Notes under the pieces: generated by a model
What the model was told of the DNA's origin: nothing
The model's database searches: none
What the model saw: the letters and a program-made list of their open reading frames with translations, nothing else
Made by a program: the position numbers and the translations under genes
Shown here: positions 11,357 to 22,457 of the stretch, piece by piece
Layout of the letters: every line of letters begins with the position of its first letter
How positions within the stretch are numbered: the stretch's first letter is position 1
From: Limnephilus marmoratus
Taxonomy: Eukaryota > Arthropoda > Insecta > Trichoptera > Limnephilidae
Direction: 5' to 3'
DNA length: 64,000 bases
NCBI GenBank assembly: GCA_917880885.1
Contig: OU862915.1
Coordinates: 33,054,676-33,118,675, forward strand

Positions 11357-11530
11357 ATGCGATTGCAAGTACCTCTGCTATTGCGATTGCAAGTACCTCT
11401 GCTAATGCGATTGCAAGTACCTCTGATATTGCGATTGCAAGTCCTACCTCTGCTAATACGATTGCAAGTACCTCTGCTAATGCGATTGCAAGTACCGCTG
11501 GTAATGCGATTGCAAGTACCACTGCTATTG
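11357..11530 (+). repeat. 24-bp coding tandem repeat in the pogo remnant
   Basis: Roughly seven units of a 24-bp sequence around GCGATTGCAAGTACCTCTGC encode a repeating AIASTSAN-like peptide. The repeat is slightly degenerate. Long ORFs on the other strand and frames here are side effects of the repeat. Confidence 0.9.
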
Positions 11531-11879
11531 CTACTTTTATCTCCAGAGGTAGTCAAACCATTACCCAAGGCAGGTCCCCGGCTGACAAGCGCCAGAGTTC
11601 ACCCCAGAAAGAGGTCATCAGCGATACTCACAGATACACCTGTAAAAAAATTAATAGAAGCTGCGAAACTTGCGATACAAATAAAAAAAGAGAAGCAATC
11701 TGGAAAAACTAACAAAAAACAAGAAATCCAACACTACTAAATTAACAATGACTTCCAAAACTTTGTTTACTGATGACGACGAGGATTCTGAAGATGAAAC
11801 TTCATGCCTGATTTGCGATGAGCCCTACACATGTAATGTTCCTGGGGAAGAATGGGTGAAGTCTATGATCTGCCAATTA

Positions 11880-12130
11880 TGTGGAACCATAAACTTAATG
11901 AGTACAAAGATAGACCGCTACGTGCAAATTCTCTAAAATCTTTAATTAGTGATATTAACTTAGGAGTAACCGAAGATGTTAAAAATAAAATAAAGACAAT
12001 AAGGACTCGGTTCACCGCAGAACTTGTAAAAATTAGAAATTCAACCAAAAGTGGTACCTCTCCTGATGATGTCTACGTGCCGACGATCTATTGGTTCAAA
12101 TACGCGGATTTTTAAGCAGTGTGTGCGTCC
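11880..12130 (+). pseudogene. MADF-domain-like fragment next to the pogo tail
   Basis: The translation reads YKDRPLRA, then a helix-rich stretch with KIKTIRTRFTAELVKIRNS, then TKSGTSPDDVYVPTIYWFKYADF. This matches the second half of a MADF (Adf-1 type) DNA-binding domain, including the conserved SG-x-DDVY...W block. It follows the pogo cysteine-rich tail after a frame change, so it may be a chimera of two element genes. It does not closely match the MADF genes of the three Harbingers below. Function is lost or unknown. Confidence 0.6.
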
Positions 12131-12667
12131 CGGGCAGAGTTCATCAAATCTTGTAATACCTTCAGATCCACAGGTCCAAACCCTGCTACTAGTTGAAAAT
12201 TTACCCGAACTTTGTCAAAATCTGGTTTCGGTATTCTTTGCTTAAAGGAAGCTTATAAATAAGTATTATTTAAAAATAAAATATTAAAGATATACATTAA
12301 TACAGCTTAAAAAAACAACCTTTTCAATAAATATATGTAAAGGAATACCTACCTAGAAATGCATAGGGATTCCTTCGTGTTCGAATAATGAATTAGTTTT
12401 CAAATGTCATTCATTGATGTGTTGTCATGGTGACATAAAAACAGATTATTATTGTTTTTGATTAGCTACGTAGCAGACATTCAATTAATCAAGATATCAG
12501 AAAAATAAGTGTTAAAGTGTTATAATGTTTTTAAGATCGAGAATAAACTTCAAACGTAGTTTCTTTGTTAACAGAGCAACACATGATTTGTTTTGTCATT
12601 ACCAATAAAGAAGTACAACCAATATACAAATTGTCTTATAAAACTACATTTTTAGTGAAGAGAAACA
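12131..12667. other. Intergenic, nothing recognised
   Basis: AT-rich DNA with short ORFs only. I see no domain, repeat or terminal inverted repeat that I can support. Confidence 0.5.
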
Positions 12668-12916
12668 ATGACGTTAGAAATGGAGAAGTTACAATTCACA
12701 TTTACAGTGTCAGCAGCATCGGATGGTAAAACCAATACAATTTGCATAACCTCAATCGAGACCCCTGATGGACGCATATTTGATATTCCCGATGATTTCA
12801 AATATGCAAGCAAACACACCGCCATAACGACCACGGATGTGTACGCCAAAATAAAGAATTGTCTAAAGAAAAGATACCAAACACGTAAAATATGGATTCC
12901 CTTACAGAAGATTTGA
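12668..12916 (+). CDS. Small ORF upstream of a gag-like ORF, unknown function
   Basis: An 82-codon ORF from a clear ATG, starting MTLEMEKLQF and containing ICITSIETPDGRIFDIPDDF. No domain is recognised. It overlaps the next ORF by 25 bases in another frame, which is an arrangement seen in retroelements. It may be a small first ORF of the same degraded element. Confidence 0.4.
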   Translation: MTLEMEKLQFTFTVSAASDGKTNTICITSIETPDGRIFDIPDDFKYASKHTAITTTDVYAKIKNCLKKRYQTRKIWIPLQKI

Positions 12917-13380
12917 GGAAAATTTATTTAGATGAAGGTAAGAATTTACAATTTGGTGACCAATACCTGGAAGAAATTACATATGAAACGAAACTTTCTG
13001 ACAATAATATCAGTAAAGGCACTGAAAATAAAAATCTAGGAAAAATAGCAGAAAGATTTTTACTCGAGAAGTTTTCAGGAAAAACATCAAATGTTAACGA
13101 ATGGATCAATGATTTTGAGAATGAATGTACACGTTTCGAGATATTAAAGGAGACAGAAAAAATTGAGACTTTAAAGTATTTACTTGGAAAACAGTGCCTA
13201 GATTGGTACACTAGTATGTTAATAAAATGTACAGTAAGCGCAGAATGGGCAATATGGAAAACAAATTTTTGTGAAACATACGGAAACAAAGGTTGGTCAC
13301 AAGTTAAATATGCATTTGCATTTAAATTTCAAGGAGGTTCATTAATAAATAAAGTATATAATAAACTATATATAAACTAG
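12892..13380 (+). CDS. Retrotransposon gag-like ORF, truncated
   Basis: A 162-codon ORF. The middle has LEKFSGKTSNVNEWINDFE, then KIETLKYLLGKQCLDWYTSM and WKTNFCETYGNKGW. This is the pattern of retrotransposon Gag domains (a W-rich helical region with LDWY). It breaks off after FKFQGGSLIN, where related proteins continue, and no zinc knuckle or pol follows before the errantivirus LTR. It is probably the 5' part of an LTR element cut short by decay. Confidence 0.6.
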   Translation: MDSLTEDLRKIYLDEGKNLQFGDQYLEEITYETKLSDNNISKGTENKNLGKIAERFLLEKFSGKTSNVNEWINDFENECTRFEILKETEKIETLKYLLGKQCLDWYTSMLIKCTVSAEWAIWKTNFCETYGNKGWSQVKYAFAFKFQGGSLINKVYNKLYIN

Positions 13381-13604
13381 CTCAAATGCTTGAGATTTGT
13401 ACCACAAAATATTCCACATTTTGATTACATTAAATATCTCAGCCTGAGCCCGTACTTTGACATTATTTTAAGCATACAAAAGTACAAAAAAATTTTTTTT
13501 TCTAACGGATAAAAATTTATCAATCGTTTATCTTATTAAAACCGCTATAGTTATATCTGAAAAAATACACCCTTTTTCGATTTATGAGACGACCTTGTTC
13601 CGGG
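13381..13604. other. Short spacer before the errantivirus, ending in the CGGG target duplication
   Basis: No coding signal. The last four bases (13601-13604, CGGG) are repeated after the 3' LTR at 19011-19014. Confidence 0.6.
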
Positions 13605-14211
13605 AGTTAACCACCCTAAACGACCCCCACCTACAAGAAGACATCGCAGTACGCCCATTGCAACCGGCACTTCATCTTGCCTAAAAATAAACTAATAAAC
13701 CCTACATGTTTATTGATAACAGCTGCATCCAGCCGAGGACCATTACCGGGATGATATACTCTAATCACTATCCCTTAATCGACATACCAACTCGAAGAAG
13801 ACCATTAATAGACAAACCAACGAACATTTGGATGTACTTAAAACAACACCCATCCCTCACGCCGAACAGTCCCAAAATAAAAGACTGGATTACGAAACCC
13901 CACGTATCCACGAGCATCGGGACAACAACCCCATTATCAGGATGACATATTGACCCCTTGACATGCAGCACCGAAAATAGGAAGACGACGCCCCCCCACC
14001 ACGCCAGCAGGGACTATATAAACCCCGACTCTTACTTCCACTAGTTAATCTATTTTGTGCATTGAATCCAAGCACTTGCTTGTTGTATTGCTCACATAAT
14101 AGTTCCCTTTGAAATTGTACTTATTTTAAGTTGTATTGTGTAATTAAACAATAAAGGATAATTTATTCACAAGTATATTTTTTTAACACTACACGACATC
14201 AAAAGTTAACT
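13605..14211 (+). repeat. 5' LTR of Errantivirus-1
   Basis: 607 bp with a TATA box (TATATAA, 14015-14021) and an AATAAA signal at 14150-14155. Its first and last seven bases form the short inverted repeat AGTTAAC/GTTAACT typical of this element group. It is nearly identical to the 3' LTR. Confidence 0.95.
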
Positions 14212-14228
14212 GGCGCCCAGCACGTGGG
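14211..14228 (+). other. Primer-binding site of Errantivirus-1
   Basis: TGGCGCCCAGCACGTGGG begins at the last base of the LTR. It resembles a tRNA-Lys-type site but carries an insertion-like difference (CAGCACG for CAACG). Confidence 0.55.
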
Positions 14229-14497
14229 TCAATTCGAGGAAGTCTGAAAATTGGCCAAAACTAGGACTCCCTAGATATTTTAATATCTCAACGCGAAAAG
14301 GACCACACACTACAAATTTGTTAACTTGGCAATGAAGATCGTCGCATCAATACTTCTGTGAGTACATTTTTCAATTGATCGTCTATCCCATACGTACGAT
14401 AGATCCCTTCCCTACCTTATCCAAAAGGTTAGAGAGAAAACTATTTTTTTTTTAAAAGTCATTTCGTATATTTCTATTTTTTTTACCTTTTTGAAAA

Positions 14498-15486
14498 ATG
14501 GCACAGCCAAATGAGAGACCCGCTCCCCAATACGCAGAATCGATATTGGAGTACAGTGGCTCTCCCCAAGACATCAACTTATTCATAAAATCAGCCAGGG
14601 GGTTCATTACTAGAAACGGCAATACACCTAGTAATGTTGAGAAAATAATCTCAAGATTACGTGGCAAAGCACTTCACGTAATTCTCATGTGTGATCATGA
14701 TAATAACATTGAAACTATATTAGAGACGCTAAAAAATGAATGTGGGGACAATAAGTCTGTTACGTTATTACAGACGGAGTTAATCAACTTCAACCGCGGT
14801 CAAAGGGATTTCTCCTCAACGATCCACGAAATCAATCAAATTCTTTTTTCAATTAAAATAAAAATTTCTGATCAATATGGAGGACCTAGTGCCCACATAT
14901 TGATGGAACCATACAAAGATACAGCAAGAAATACATTGTTGAATCTAATGCCAACGCACATTAAATGCGCAAACTTAACCAAAAATTATGATAATAAGAT
15001 ATGGAAATAAGAATGCTGGAGGCTCATGGCGAGCTCCATCAACGGTCTAAACAAAACCTTGTGTTTCCACAAGCAGGACCATCTAATTTCATGCGGCCAG
15101 GACAAAACCAATCAAATAAACCTTTTACTCGCCCTAACTTTTTTCCACCACAAACGCAAAATTCGTTCAAACCTCATAATAACTTTAATCATAATAATCA
15201 TAATCACCTTAACAATTATAATAATAAACCGTGGCATAATAATAACCAAACGCATAAGTACGGACAAAACCGCCCGTGGCAAGGAAATAATAATAATAAT
15301 TTTAATACGCATCATGCGCGTTCCGGTGATGTCAGTATGAGAACGGCCCCAATGCCCCGACCTCCTAAAGGCCCGGTCATCGACCTCGGCAATGGACGTA
15401 CGGCACAAGAGCTATTTTATACAGACGGGAATGATCAGGAACGGCCGGATTTGTGGGAAGACCAAGAATCTCCCCGAGAAACCTAG
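14498..15486 (+). pseudogene. Errantivirus-1 gag, frameshifted
   Basis: The first part (14498-15010) starts MAQPNERPAPQY and has the helical capsid-like pattern with IISRLRGKALHVIL. The frame then changes near 15005 and continues as 15001-15486, an Asn/His/Gln-rich nucleocapsid-like tail. Errantivirus gag is normally one ORF, so the switch near 15005 is best read as a single frameshift mutation. The tail overlaps the pol frame by about 34 bases with pol in the -1 frame, as is usual for the group. Gag would form the particle shell; this copy probably cannot make it whole. Confidence 0.75.
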
Positions 15487-17013
15487 TCCACCTGAATCAT
15501 ATTAACAATGGCCTACCATATGTAGTAGCGCCATTAAATATAAAAATTCTGATTGATACGGGAAGCTCCAAATCATTCATGAATAAAAATGTGTATAATA
15601 GATTATTTCGTGACTGTAGATATGTAAACGAAGAGTTTACTGTACAAACAGCACACTCTACGACTACCCATAGAGGCGCCGTCGTGACTCCATTTTGGAA
15701 AAGAGTATTCGGCAATAATAATGCTGAAATGCGTTTTTATATTTTTGACTTTTCCCACAAATACGATGTTTTAATGGGGATAGATATGTTGAAATTAATG
15801 AATGCAACATTAATTTTAAACAACTGTAATAATATTTTAAAAAAACTCCAACCAGACAAGTTCAGTTGTTCCATGTAATGGATATAAATAGACTTGATGA
15901 GTTATTGGAGAAAAATAGAGATTTGTTTTCTGAGGAACTGGTAGCTAATTGCTCACCTCATGTAAAACATGAAATAAAATTAATTAAAGAAGAACCTGTG
16001 TATCAACGCGCTTATCGGTTACCGTATGAGCAGAGGCTTGAAGTTGAAAGGCAAGTCGCCCAACTTCTAAAGGATGGAATCATCCGACCAAGCGATTCGC
16101 CTTGGGCAAGCCCTGTCCATATAGTCGAGAAAAAACTCAACCTATTGCCTATATTTCTAGGACACTGTCAAAAACGGAAACTAAATACAATACGACGGAA
16201 AAGGAATTGCTTGGTATACTATGGTCCCTCCAGCAATTCCGTCCGTATATTTATGGTAAACATTTTATCATAGAAACGGATCACCAACCGTTAGTATGGT
16301 TAACCAAGTTAAAAGAACCAAACGCCAAACTTACTAGGTGGAGACTCAAACTCCAGGAATATGATTATACGATTAGACATAAGCGAGGTTGTAATAACCA
16401 TGTAGCTGACGCACTTTCAAGAGTCGAAATTCATTATAGTGAGGACGGTGAGGAGCATGATTCATTACGAGTAGAAGCCACCTCGGGCGCCCAGAGTGTC
16501 ACTGACACCGTGCATAGCAATGTGGATGACCATGAGGGTGGAATCCCAATTCGTAACGAACACCCACCCCCGCGTATGAATAGGATTTTTATTGAACTAA
16601 GCGATATTGAGAAGCATAGTTTGAGAGCTAAGGAAAAAGGTACGGACCTTGTATGGTGTATCCCTTTAGAAAATGCAGAAGCAATATTTTTAAAATTGAT
16701 TAAAACATGTTTAGATAAAGATAAATATGCAGTAATTATAAATAACGATAGATTATATGAGTGTTTAAGCGAATGTTATAGAAAAAATATTGATAAGAAC
16801 TCATTAAAATTAATACGTTTTACAAATGTTAAGATTGAACCCATAAAATTAGAAGAACAAAAGGAAATAATTCGTTCGACGCATGTCGAGAACCAGCGTC
16901 ACATGGGTCTAGATGCCCTACTCAGTAAAATAAAACGGACGCACTATTTTAATAATATGCGGACAAAAATAAAAGATTTTTTAAAAAACGTGTATAATAT
17001 GTCAAAATTCTAA
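15453..17013 (+). pseudogene. Errantivirus-1 pol with RT deletion and frame break
   Basis: The protease is at 15453-15878, with ILIDTGSSKSFMN as the active-site motif. The next piece (15866 onward) has the beginning of RT, up to SPWASPVHIVEKK. The sequence then jumps near 16130 into RNase H (IAYISRTLSKTETKYNTTEK, and [12 protein letters not shown] near 16276), skipping all RT catalytic motifs. The remainder holds the start of the integrase finger (HVENQRHMGLDAL), but the CxxC end is lost to a frame change and the catalytic core is missing. The element therefore cannot reverse-transcribe or integrate on its own. Confidence 0.85.
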
Positions 17014-18483
17014 ATACGAAAGGCACGAGCCGTCGAAGGACAGTGGCACGTCATTCATACCCTAGATTTAACTAAACTTATTGAACAATCGCAACAACTA
17101 GGAATTAATTATGATAAATTTATAAAAAGTAACAATGTGACTTTACCACATGTAGGATTAGAACGTTTGAAATATTTAATAGATCATAATAATCAGATAA
17201 TGGACAATTTAGTTGTAAATAGATATAAAAGAGGCCTAATAAACGGACTCGGTACAATAATTAAAGGGATTACGGGAAACTTAGATGATAATGATTTAGA
17301 TAAATTAGTGCAACGAATTGAAACTAACCAAAATATTAATGAAAAGAGAATCTCGTTGAGTTCAAGATCATTAGAGGATTATTACGGTAAACTAAAAAAT
17401 ATTTCACATAACCAAATGGTACTCTGGTCACAAATGAGCCATGATCATTATGAAGATAAGACAGACTTGTTGATTACACATTTAATTTATCAGACGGAAA
17501 CTATCACCGAATTAATTACTAGAATTACAGAAGCTATCACGTTTGCCTCTCATGGAATGTACCACCCTAGCATTATAAAACCAAAGGTATTTATGGAATC
17601 TATTTCACATGTAAATCCTGAACAGCTACCTTCTAAAGATTTTGATATTATTCAACGCTTTTTGCAAGTTAAATTCATTAAAGTTAAACAAACTTTGCAC
17701 TTTATTCTCTCTCTAACTTTAGTAGAACGCACCGTCTACATGTATAACGAAATAATTCCCATCATCTCCAAAACTAACAATAAATGTTTCCAACCCCACC
17801 TCCTACCGAGACGATTATTGAGAGATGGAAAGCAGATGTATAACGCACACAAGTGCCAAGTTATTACAGACAGCCTCAGCATATGCAACAAGGAACTCAA
17901 CTCCATCGATGACTGCACAACTACCGTACTAGAAAACCACAGCGAACAGAACTGCAGTCTACGCCAGATTATTTGCCCAGAAGAATATACACACGTCATC
18001 GGAGATAACATGATGTATCTATTTCGCAACGAACCAACAGCATTAAAAGCACAATGCCCTCAACATCAACAGAATATAGTAATTTCCAAATCTGTACTTG
18101 TAACAAACGACGAGTGCAGTATACAAGGAAGGACTTTCACTATGGGAAGAATCGTTAACCAAGAAACATTACTCATTACATATTCGAAGGAAGAATTACA
18201 TGTACTAAAACTACCCATCCTACATGTTGACGAAATACAAGAACCACGCAGAGAACTCGATATCCCTACCACTACGACGGGATTTGAAGGAACTATACAC
18301 CTAACACTTACCAGCTGCCTGATAATTACGGCCATCGGATATATCCTTTGGAGAAGATATAAACTCTTCACAGTGCGAAGGAGTTTCAATTTTAGGGGGG
18401 GAGAGTTAACCACCCTAAACGACCCCCACCTACAAGAAGACATCGCAGTACGCCCATTGCAACCGGCACTTCATCTTGCCTAA
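17014..18483 (+). pseudogene. Errantivirus-1 env, 5'-truncated but otherwise open
   Basis: An open frame of 489 codons follows the pol stop at 17011-17013. The integrase deletion removed the start of env, so no ATG with a signal peptide is visible. It contains a furin-like site RYKR (17221-17232) followed by a Gly-rich GLINGLGTIIKGITGNL segment, matching the cleavage site and fusion peptide of F-like Env proteins. Cysteines are spread through the ectodomain, and a transmembrane stretch lies near 18300-18360 (CLIITAIGYILW). In the family this protein mediates membrane fusion. The rest of the frame is intact, unlike the copy near 45 kb. Confidence 0.85.
18391..18403 (+). other. Polypurine tract of Errantivirus-1
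   Basis: TTTAGGGGGGGAG ends immediately before the 3' LTR and lies within the end of the env reading frame. Confidence 0.8.
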
Positions 18484-19010
18484 AAATAAACTAATAAACC
18501 CTACATGTTTATTGATAACAGCTGCATCCAGCCGAGGACCATTACCGGGATGATATACTCTAATCACTATCCCTTAATCGACATACCAACTCGAAGAAGA
18601 CCATTAATAGACAAACCAACAAACATTTGGATGTACTTAAAACAACACCCATCCCTCACGCCGAACAGTCCCAAAATAAAAGACTGGATTACGAAACCCC
18701 ACGTATCCACGAGCATCGGGACAACAACCCCATTATCAGGATGACATATTGACCCCTTGACATGCAGCACCGAAAATAGGAAGACGACGCCCCCCCACCA
18801 CGCCAGCAGGGACTATATAAACCCCGACTCTTACTTCCACTAGTTAATCTATTTTGTGCATTGAATCCAAGCACTTGCTTGTTGTATTGCTCACATAATA
18901 GTTCCCTTTGAAATTGTACTTATTTTAAGTTGTATTGTGTAATTAAACAATAAAGGATAATTTATCCACAAGTATATTTTTTTAACACTACACGACATCA
19001 AAAGTTAACT
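18404..19010 (+). repeat. 3' LTR of Errantivirus-1
   Basis: 607 bp, same length as the 5' LTR, with visible differences at one G/A and one T/C site. It is followed by CGGG at 19011-19014. Confidence 0.95.
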
Positions 19011-20756
19011 CGGGCCATTCCATAGTGCGCCGCTCAACCCATCGCGGCGCACACTGGGGCCAAATACTACAAGTTGATACAAAAAACAAAAAAAAAATCA
19101 ATCGTACGATATCGCTTCATTTATTTCGAGGTACCTCGATAGTTGTAGCATTATTATATAGCAGAAAGAAACCCCTCACCCCACCCTTCTACCTGCTACC
19201 TGTGACACCGCTCAGTACTCAGTAGAGAGTAGAGAGCTAGAGAGCGGAACACTCATGCAGATAGCACGCGCCGTTTACAAGTGGCAGCGTAAACTCAAGT
19301 TCAAGTATTTATTTCGGAAGATACCTATTACGAATCCCAAAACTGATTATGGAACCATCATTTTCAGGTATTTATCTTATTTTTTCACATTATATTTTTA
19401 ACATAATTAATTATTTTGATAGGTAAAATTGTATATCAAATATAAACAAAAATATAGACAATTTAATATCATGTTAGTTACAAAACCTGTCAAAAAGGAG
19501 ATTTATTTTAAAATAATCGTTACTGACATTCAATTTCCAATTTTTGAACGTAAGGTATATTGTGGTAAAGTGTTTAAACTCAAAGATAAAACTTCATGTT
19601 CCCCTTCCTAAAACGGTTTATACCACATGTCTGGTCATAATAGAAAAAAAATAGAACGCGTTTTCTGAGAGACATGAAGTTGTGTCAGTTGGTGACAGAT
19701 ATAGCACAACGCGAATCAGCGATTTTTGATGCTTTGTGAAGCTGCGTACGGACTGCCCGTACATTGGTACGCGTAGTCGGTTACGCGTGTCCTGGAACGC
19801 CATGTCCGTACTAGAAGCTACGCGTACACTCAGTGGGAACGCGTGCCGCGCGAGCTCGGCACTCAGCGAGCCGCAATCAGTCGGTATTTGGCCGCGCGTC
19901 AAAGCGGACGCGCCTCGCAGGGACGCTGTATTTGGACGGCAAAATGGGCAAGTTCGAGAGTTTCAGTAATGAAGATGTTGTCACGTTAATTCAACGTTAC
20001 GAATTTCATCGGTGTTTATGGGATAGCACACTCATAAACTATCGCAACAAAGATCTACGCGAAGATGCATGGAAGGCCATTTCAAATGAAATGAAAATAC
20101 CAGTGGGGTTATTAAAGAAAAAGATGACAACACTATTAGCAACTAATAGAAAAGAAAGGAGCAAAATAAAAAAAAGTCTCGTGACAGGATCCGGTATGAT
20201 TTTAATTTATTTATTTACATATTGACTTAGTTACAATAAACAAGTAGAAATGTGTGTACCTAACCTTAGTAATTGTTTGCGTGTGAGAAGTTAAGTTAAC
20301 TTTCTTAAGTTTTTTACCTATAATAGTACCTTATAACCTATAATATAACCTATAATACCTTAACTTAATATTTATTTTTTACCGGAGCTGATGATATAAG
20401 GACAAACCTCTACTAACAACCGGAGACTGCTGTAAGTACTAAACAGGGTGCCCACGAGGAAATCGAATCATTTTAACAGTGAATTCCAAACCATATTTAG
20501 AGGCTAAAATATACTCAGGAACTCAGTGTTAAAATTATTCGGTTTGCTCGCGCGCACTAAACACTAAAACTTAGTAATTATTTTGCCACTCAAGAGGGGC
20601 ATTATTAACAAAATGTTCCGCCAGATGTAAACTTATATTTGTAGAAGTAAGGGGCGATCTTCTAGGTAAACAGTTTAAAGGTAAAAATGAAGTTATTTCA
20701 TTTTGGTCTTGTCGCCATGCACCTGGAATAAGCTCTCCTTGCTGTTCAGAGTCCAA

Positions 20757-22457
20757 AGCTGCGTCCACACATGTTCTTTTGTCCGTTCCGTTCCTCCGTT
20801 CCGTATCAAAAATCTGGACGCAAGTAAAAATAGCCCGTACCTCCGTAACGTCGCTGCGATCATCGGCATCCATACATGGTGACCTCCTTCGTTGGTTAGC
20901 CTCTTATCTCGACAATCGTACGCAAGCTGTAACTGTACAAGGATTCTGCTCTAGTTTCGTCCCCGTAATCTCAGGAGTTCCCCAAGGACCTCATCTTGGT
21001 CCCCTCTTATTCAATATTTTTTTGAATGACGTTAACAAAACTATCCGTAACTCTCAACTGTACCTATATGCAGATGACAAAAAGATTGTCAAAATCATTA
21101 GGTCTAAGATGGATTGTCTAGAGTCTAGAGCTCCAGAATGACCTGACTCTCTGGTTAATGTATATTGTCTAGAAAATCACCTTATTTTGAATGCAGATAA
21201 ATGTAGTGTTATATCTTATTCTCGAAAGAAACACACAATATTATATCCCTACATTATTAAGAACAATATTTTAAACAGAGTAAATGTAATAAGAGATCTT
21301 GGAGTACTATTAGATAGTAAGCTTCTTTTTCAATCTCACGTCGAGCATATCACGTCGAAGGCTTTGAAAATGTTGGGATTTATTCTTAGAGTAATTTCAG
21401 CTTTCAAAAATCCACAGACATTTAAGACTCTCTACATATTCTATGTTAGGAGCCACCTGGAGTATGCTTCTACAGTGTGGAACCCTCATTGTTCTACATA
21501 TAAGGCAAATATAGAAAGAGTTCAGAAAAAGTTTATGAAATATGTCTCTTATCGCGTGCGAAATGATGAAAACTATGTCCCCGTAAACCTTAAATCTCTT
21601 GATCAGCGCCGAGATATCAGAGACCTATTGATGCTCTATAAGATTATTCATAACTTCATTGATAGCCCGTACTTACTACAAAATATTCATTTCAGATGTC
21701 CATTAAGAGTTACTCGATCTCCAGACACCTTTTATGTCCCTAAGAGCAAGACAAATTAACTTATGTATTTGTAAGAAGAAGCTGTAGCACATTTAACAGA
21801 TTATGCCCAAATATCGATGTGTTTAATACAAACCTTGATAAATTCACAGCATGCATAAAAAAATAACACTATTGAATGCCACATGTTTAACTGATAACTT
21901 AATATTTCATTGATTTCTGTATTTCTCTTTTTATTCTTAGTATCACCACATTTTCTCTCCTACTTTTAGCAGTTCGAATTCAAGTGGAATCACTTCCTGA
22001 AATATATTATTGATATCCATCGAAATTTAAATGTAAATTGGAATGTAGGTATTGTGTATTTTTGCATTATGGTTCTAAATTTAAATTAATTTGTCGTTAT
22101 TTTGTTGGTCTATGACATACTTATTTTTATCACTGTCATTTATGAATTTTGTACAGACTGTTTATAACGCTAATAAATAAAATAAAAATCCGCGTGTTCA
22201 TTCCAGCGACAGAGAGAACGACATGCGCATGCCGCGCATGCCGCGACTCGCGTCCAGACTGGCGCATACCCGTATCGTATCGCCTTTGAACGGGCCGAAT
22301 AAACCGACCCCCGATGGATCGGGGCGTACCTCTACCCGTAACGTACCTCCGTAACACCGTACCGTTCCGAACGGGCGTCCAAACTAGCGTTCTTGATCGC
22401 GACGCTGATACGGAACGGAGGAACGGAACGGACAAAAGAACATGTGTGGACCCAGCT
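20757..22457. mobile_element. Harbinger-like MITE carrying a LINE, inside the Harbinger-1 transposase exon
   Basis: Inverted repeats of about 48 bp, beginning AGCTGCGTCCACACATG (left) and AGCTGGGTCCACACATG (right, minus strand), are flanked by CAA at 20754-20756 and 22458-22460. The first bases match the Harbinger-1 repeat (AGCTGCGT), so Harbinger-1 or a relative could have moved it. Most of its length (about 20878-22190) is a LINE fragment. No transposase of its own is present. Confidence 0.85.
20878..22190 (+). pseudogene. 5'-truncated non-LTR retrotransposon (Jockey-like RT) inside the MITE
   Basis: From 20878 the translation gives WLASYLDNRTQAV, SGVPQGPHLGPLLFNIF and LYLYADDKKIV, the palm of a LINE reverse transcriptase with an intact YADD. 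A frame break at about 21141 follows, then 21187-21759 gives the thumb and C-terminal region (NVIRDLGVLLDSKLLFQSHV; EYASTVWNPHC). The 3' end is AT-rich with AATAAA-like words at 22170-22190. It lacks the endonuclease and N-terminal RT, so it is a dead 5'-truncated copy. A target duplication was not clear. Confidence 0.8.

Larger units (their letters stand above)
8809..11940 (+). pseudogene. pogo/Tigger (Tc1-mariner superfamily, DDE_1) transposase remnant
   Basis: The start at 8809 gives MRKYKRKTDKGKT and then KKKSIRGVCKDFQIPYK, the psq-type DNA-binding helix-turn-helix of Tigger/jerky proteins. The coding sequence resumes near 10310 after a LINE insertion. The DDE core shows DVWNVDETEI near 10640, then LLLDNHDSHLS near 10975, then LQPLDRSVYGPLKKY near 11080, so all three acidic positions are still visible. 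Stops and frameshifts occur after 10860. A 24-bp repeat coding for AIASTSAN follows. The tail near 11790-11880 has CLICDEPYTC...GEEWVK, a cysteine-rich end seen in related insect proteins. Terminal repeats were not resolved. Confidence 0.8.
13605..19010 (+). mobile_element. Errantivirus-type Gypsy element with internal deletions (Errantivirus-1)
   Basis: Two 607-bp LTRs, beginning AGTTAAC and ending GTTAACT, differ at about two sites by eye. They are flanked by a CGGG duplication (13601-13604, 19011-19014). Internal order is PBS, gag, protease, partial RT, RNase H, partial integrase, env, polypurine tract. The env with a furin-like site places it among the insect errantiviruses. Compared with the related copy at 41951-46378, about 0.68 kb of RT and about 1.06 kb from the integrase finger into the start of env are missing. 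Nearly identical LTRs with such deletions mean either movement in trans or deletion after insertion. Confidence 0.9.

Noticed and set aside
11299..11740. Long ORFs in three frames over the 24-bp repeat
   Set aside because: A repeat of 24 bp keeps every frame open; only the frame continuous with the pogo protein is meaningful.
15026..15408. Ile-rich ORFs on both strands in the errantivirus gag tail
   Set aside because: Shadows of the AAT/CAT-rich nucleocapsid coding stretch.
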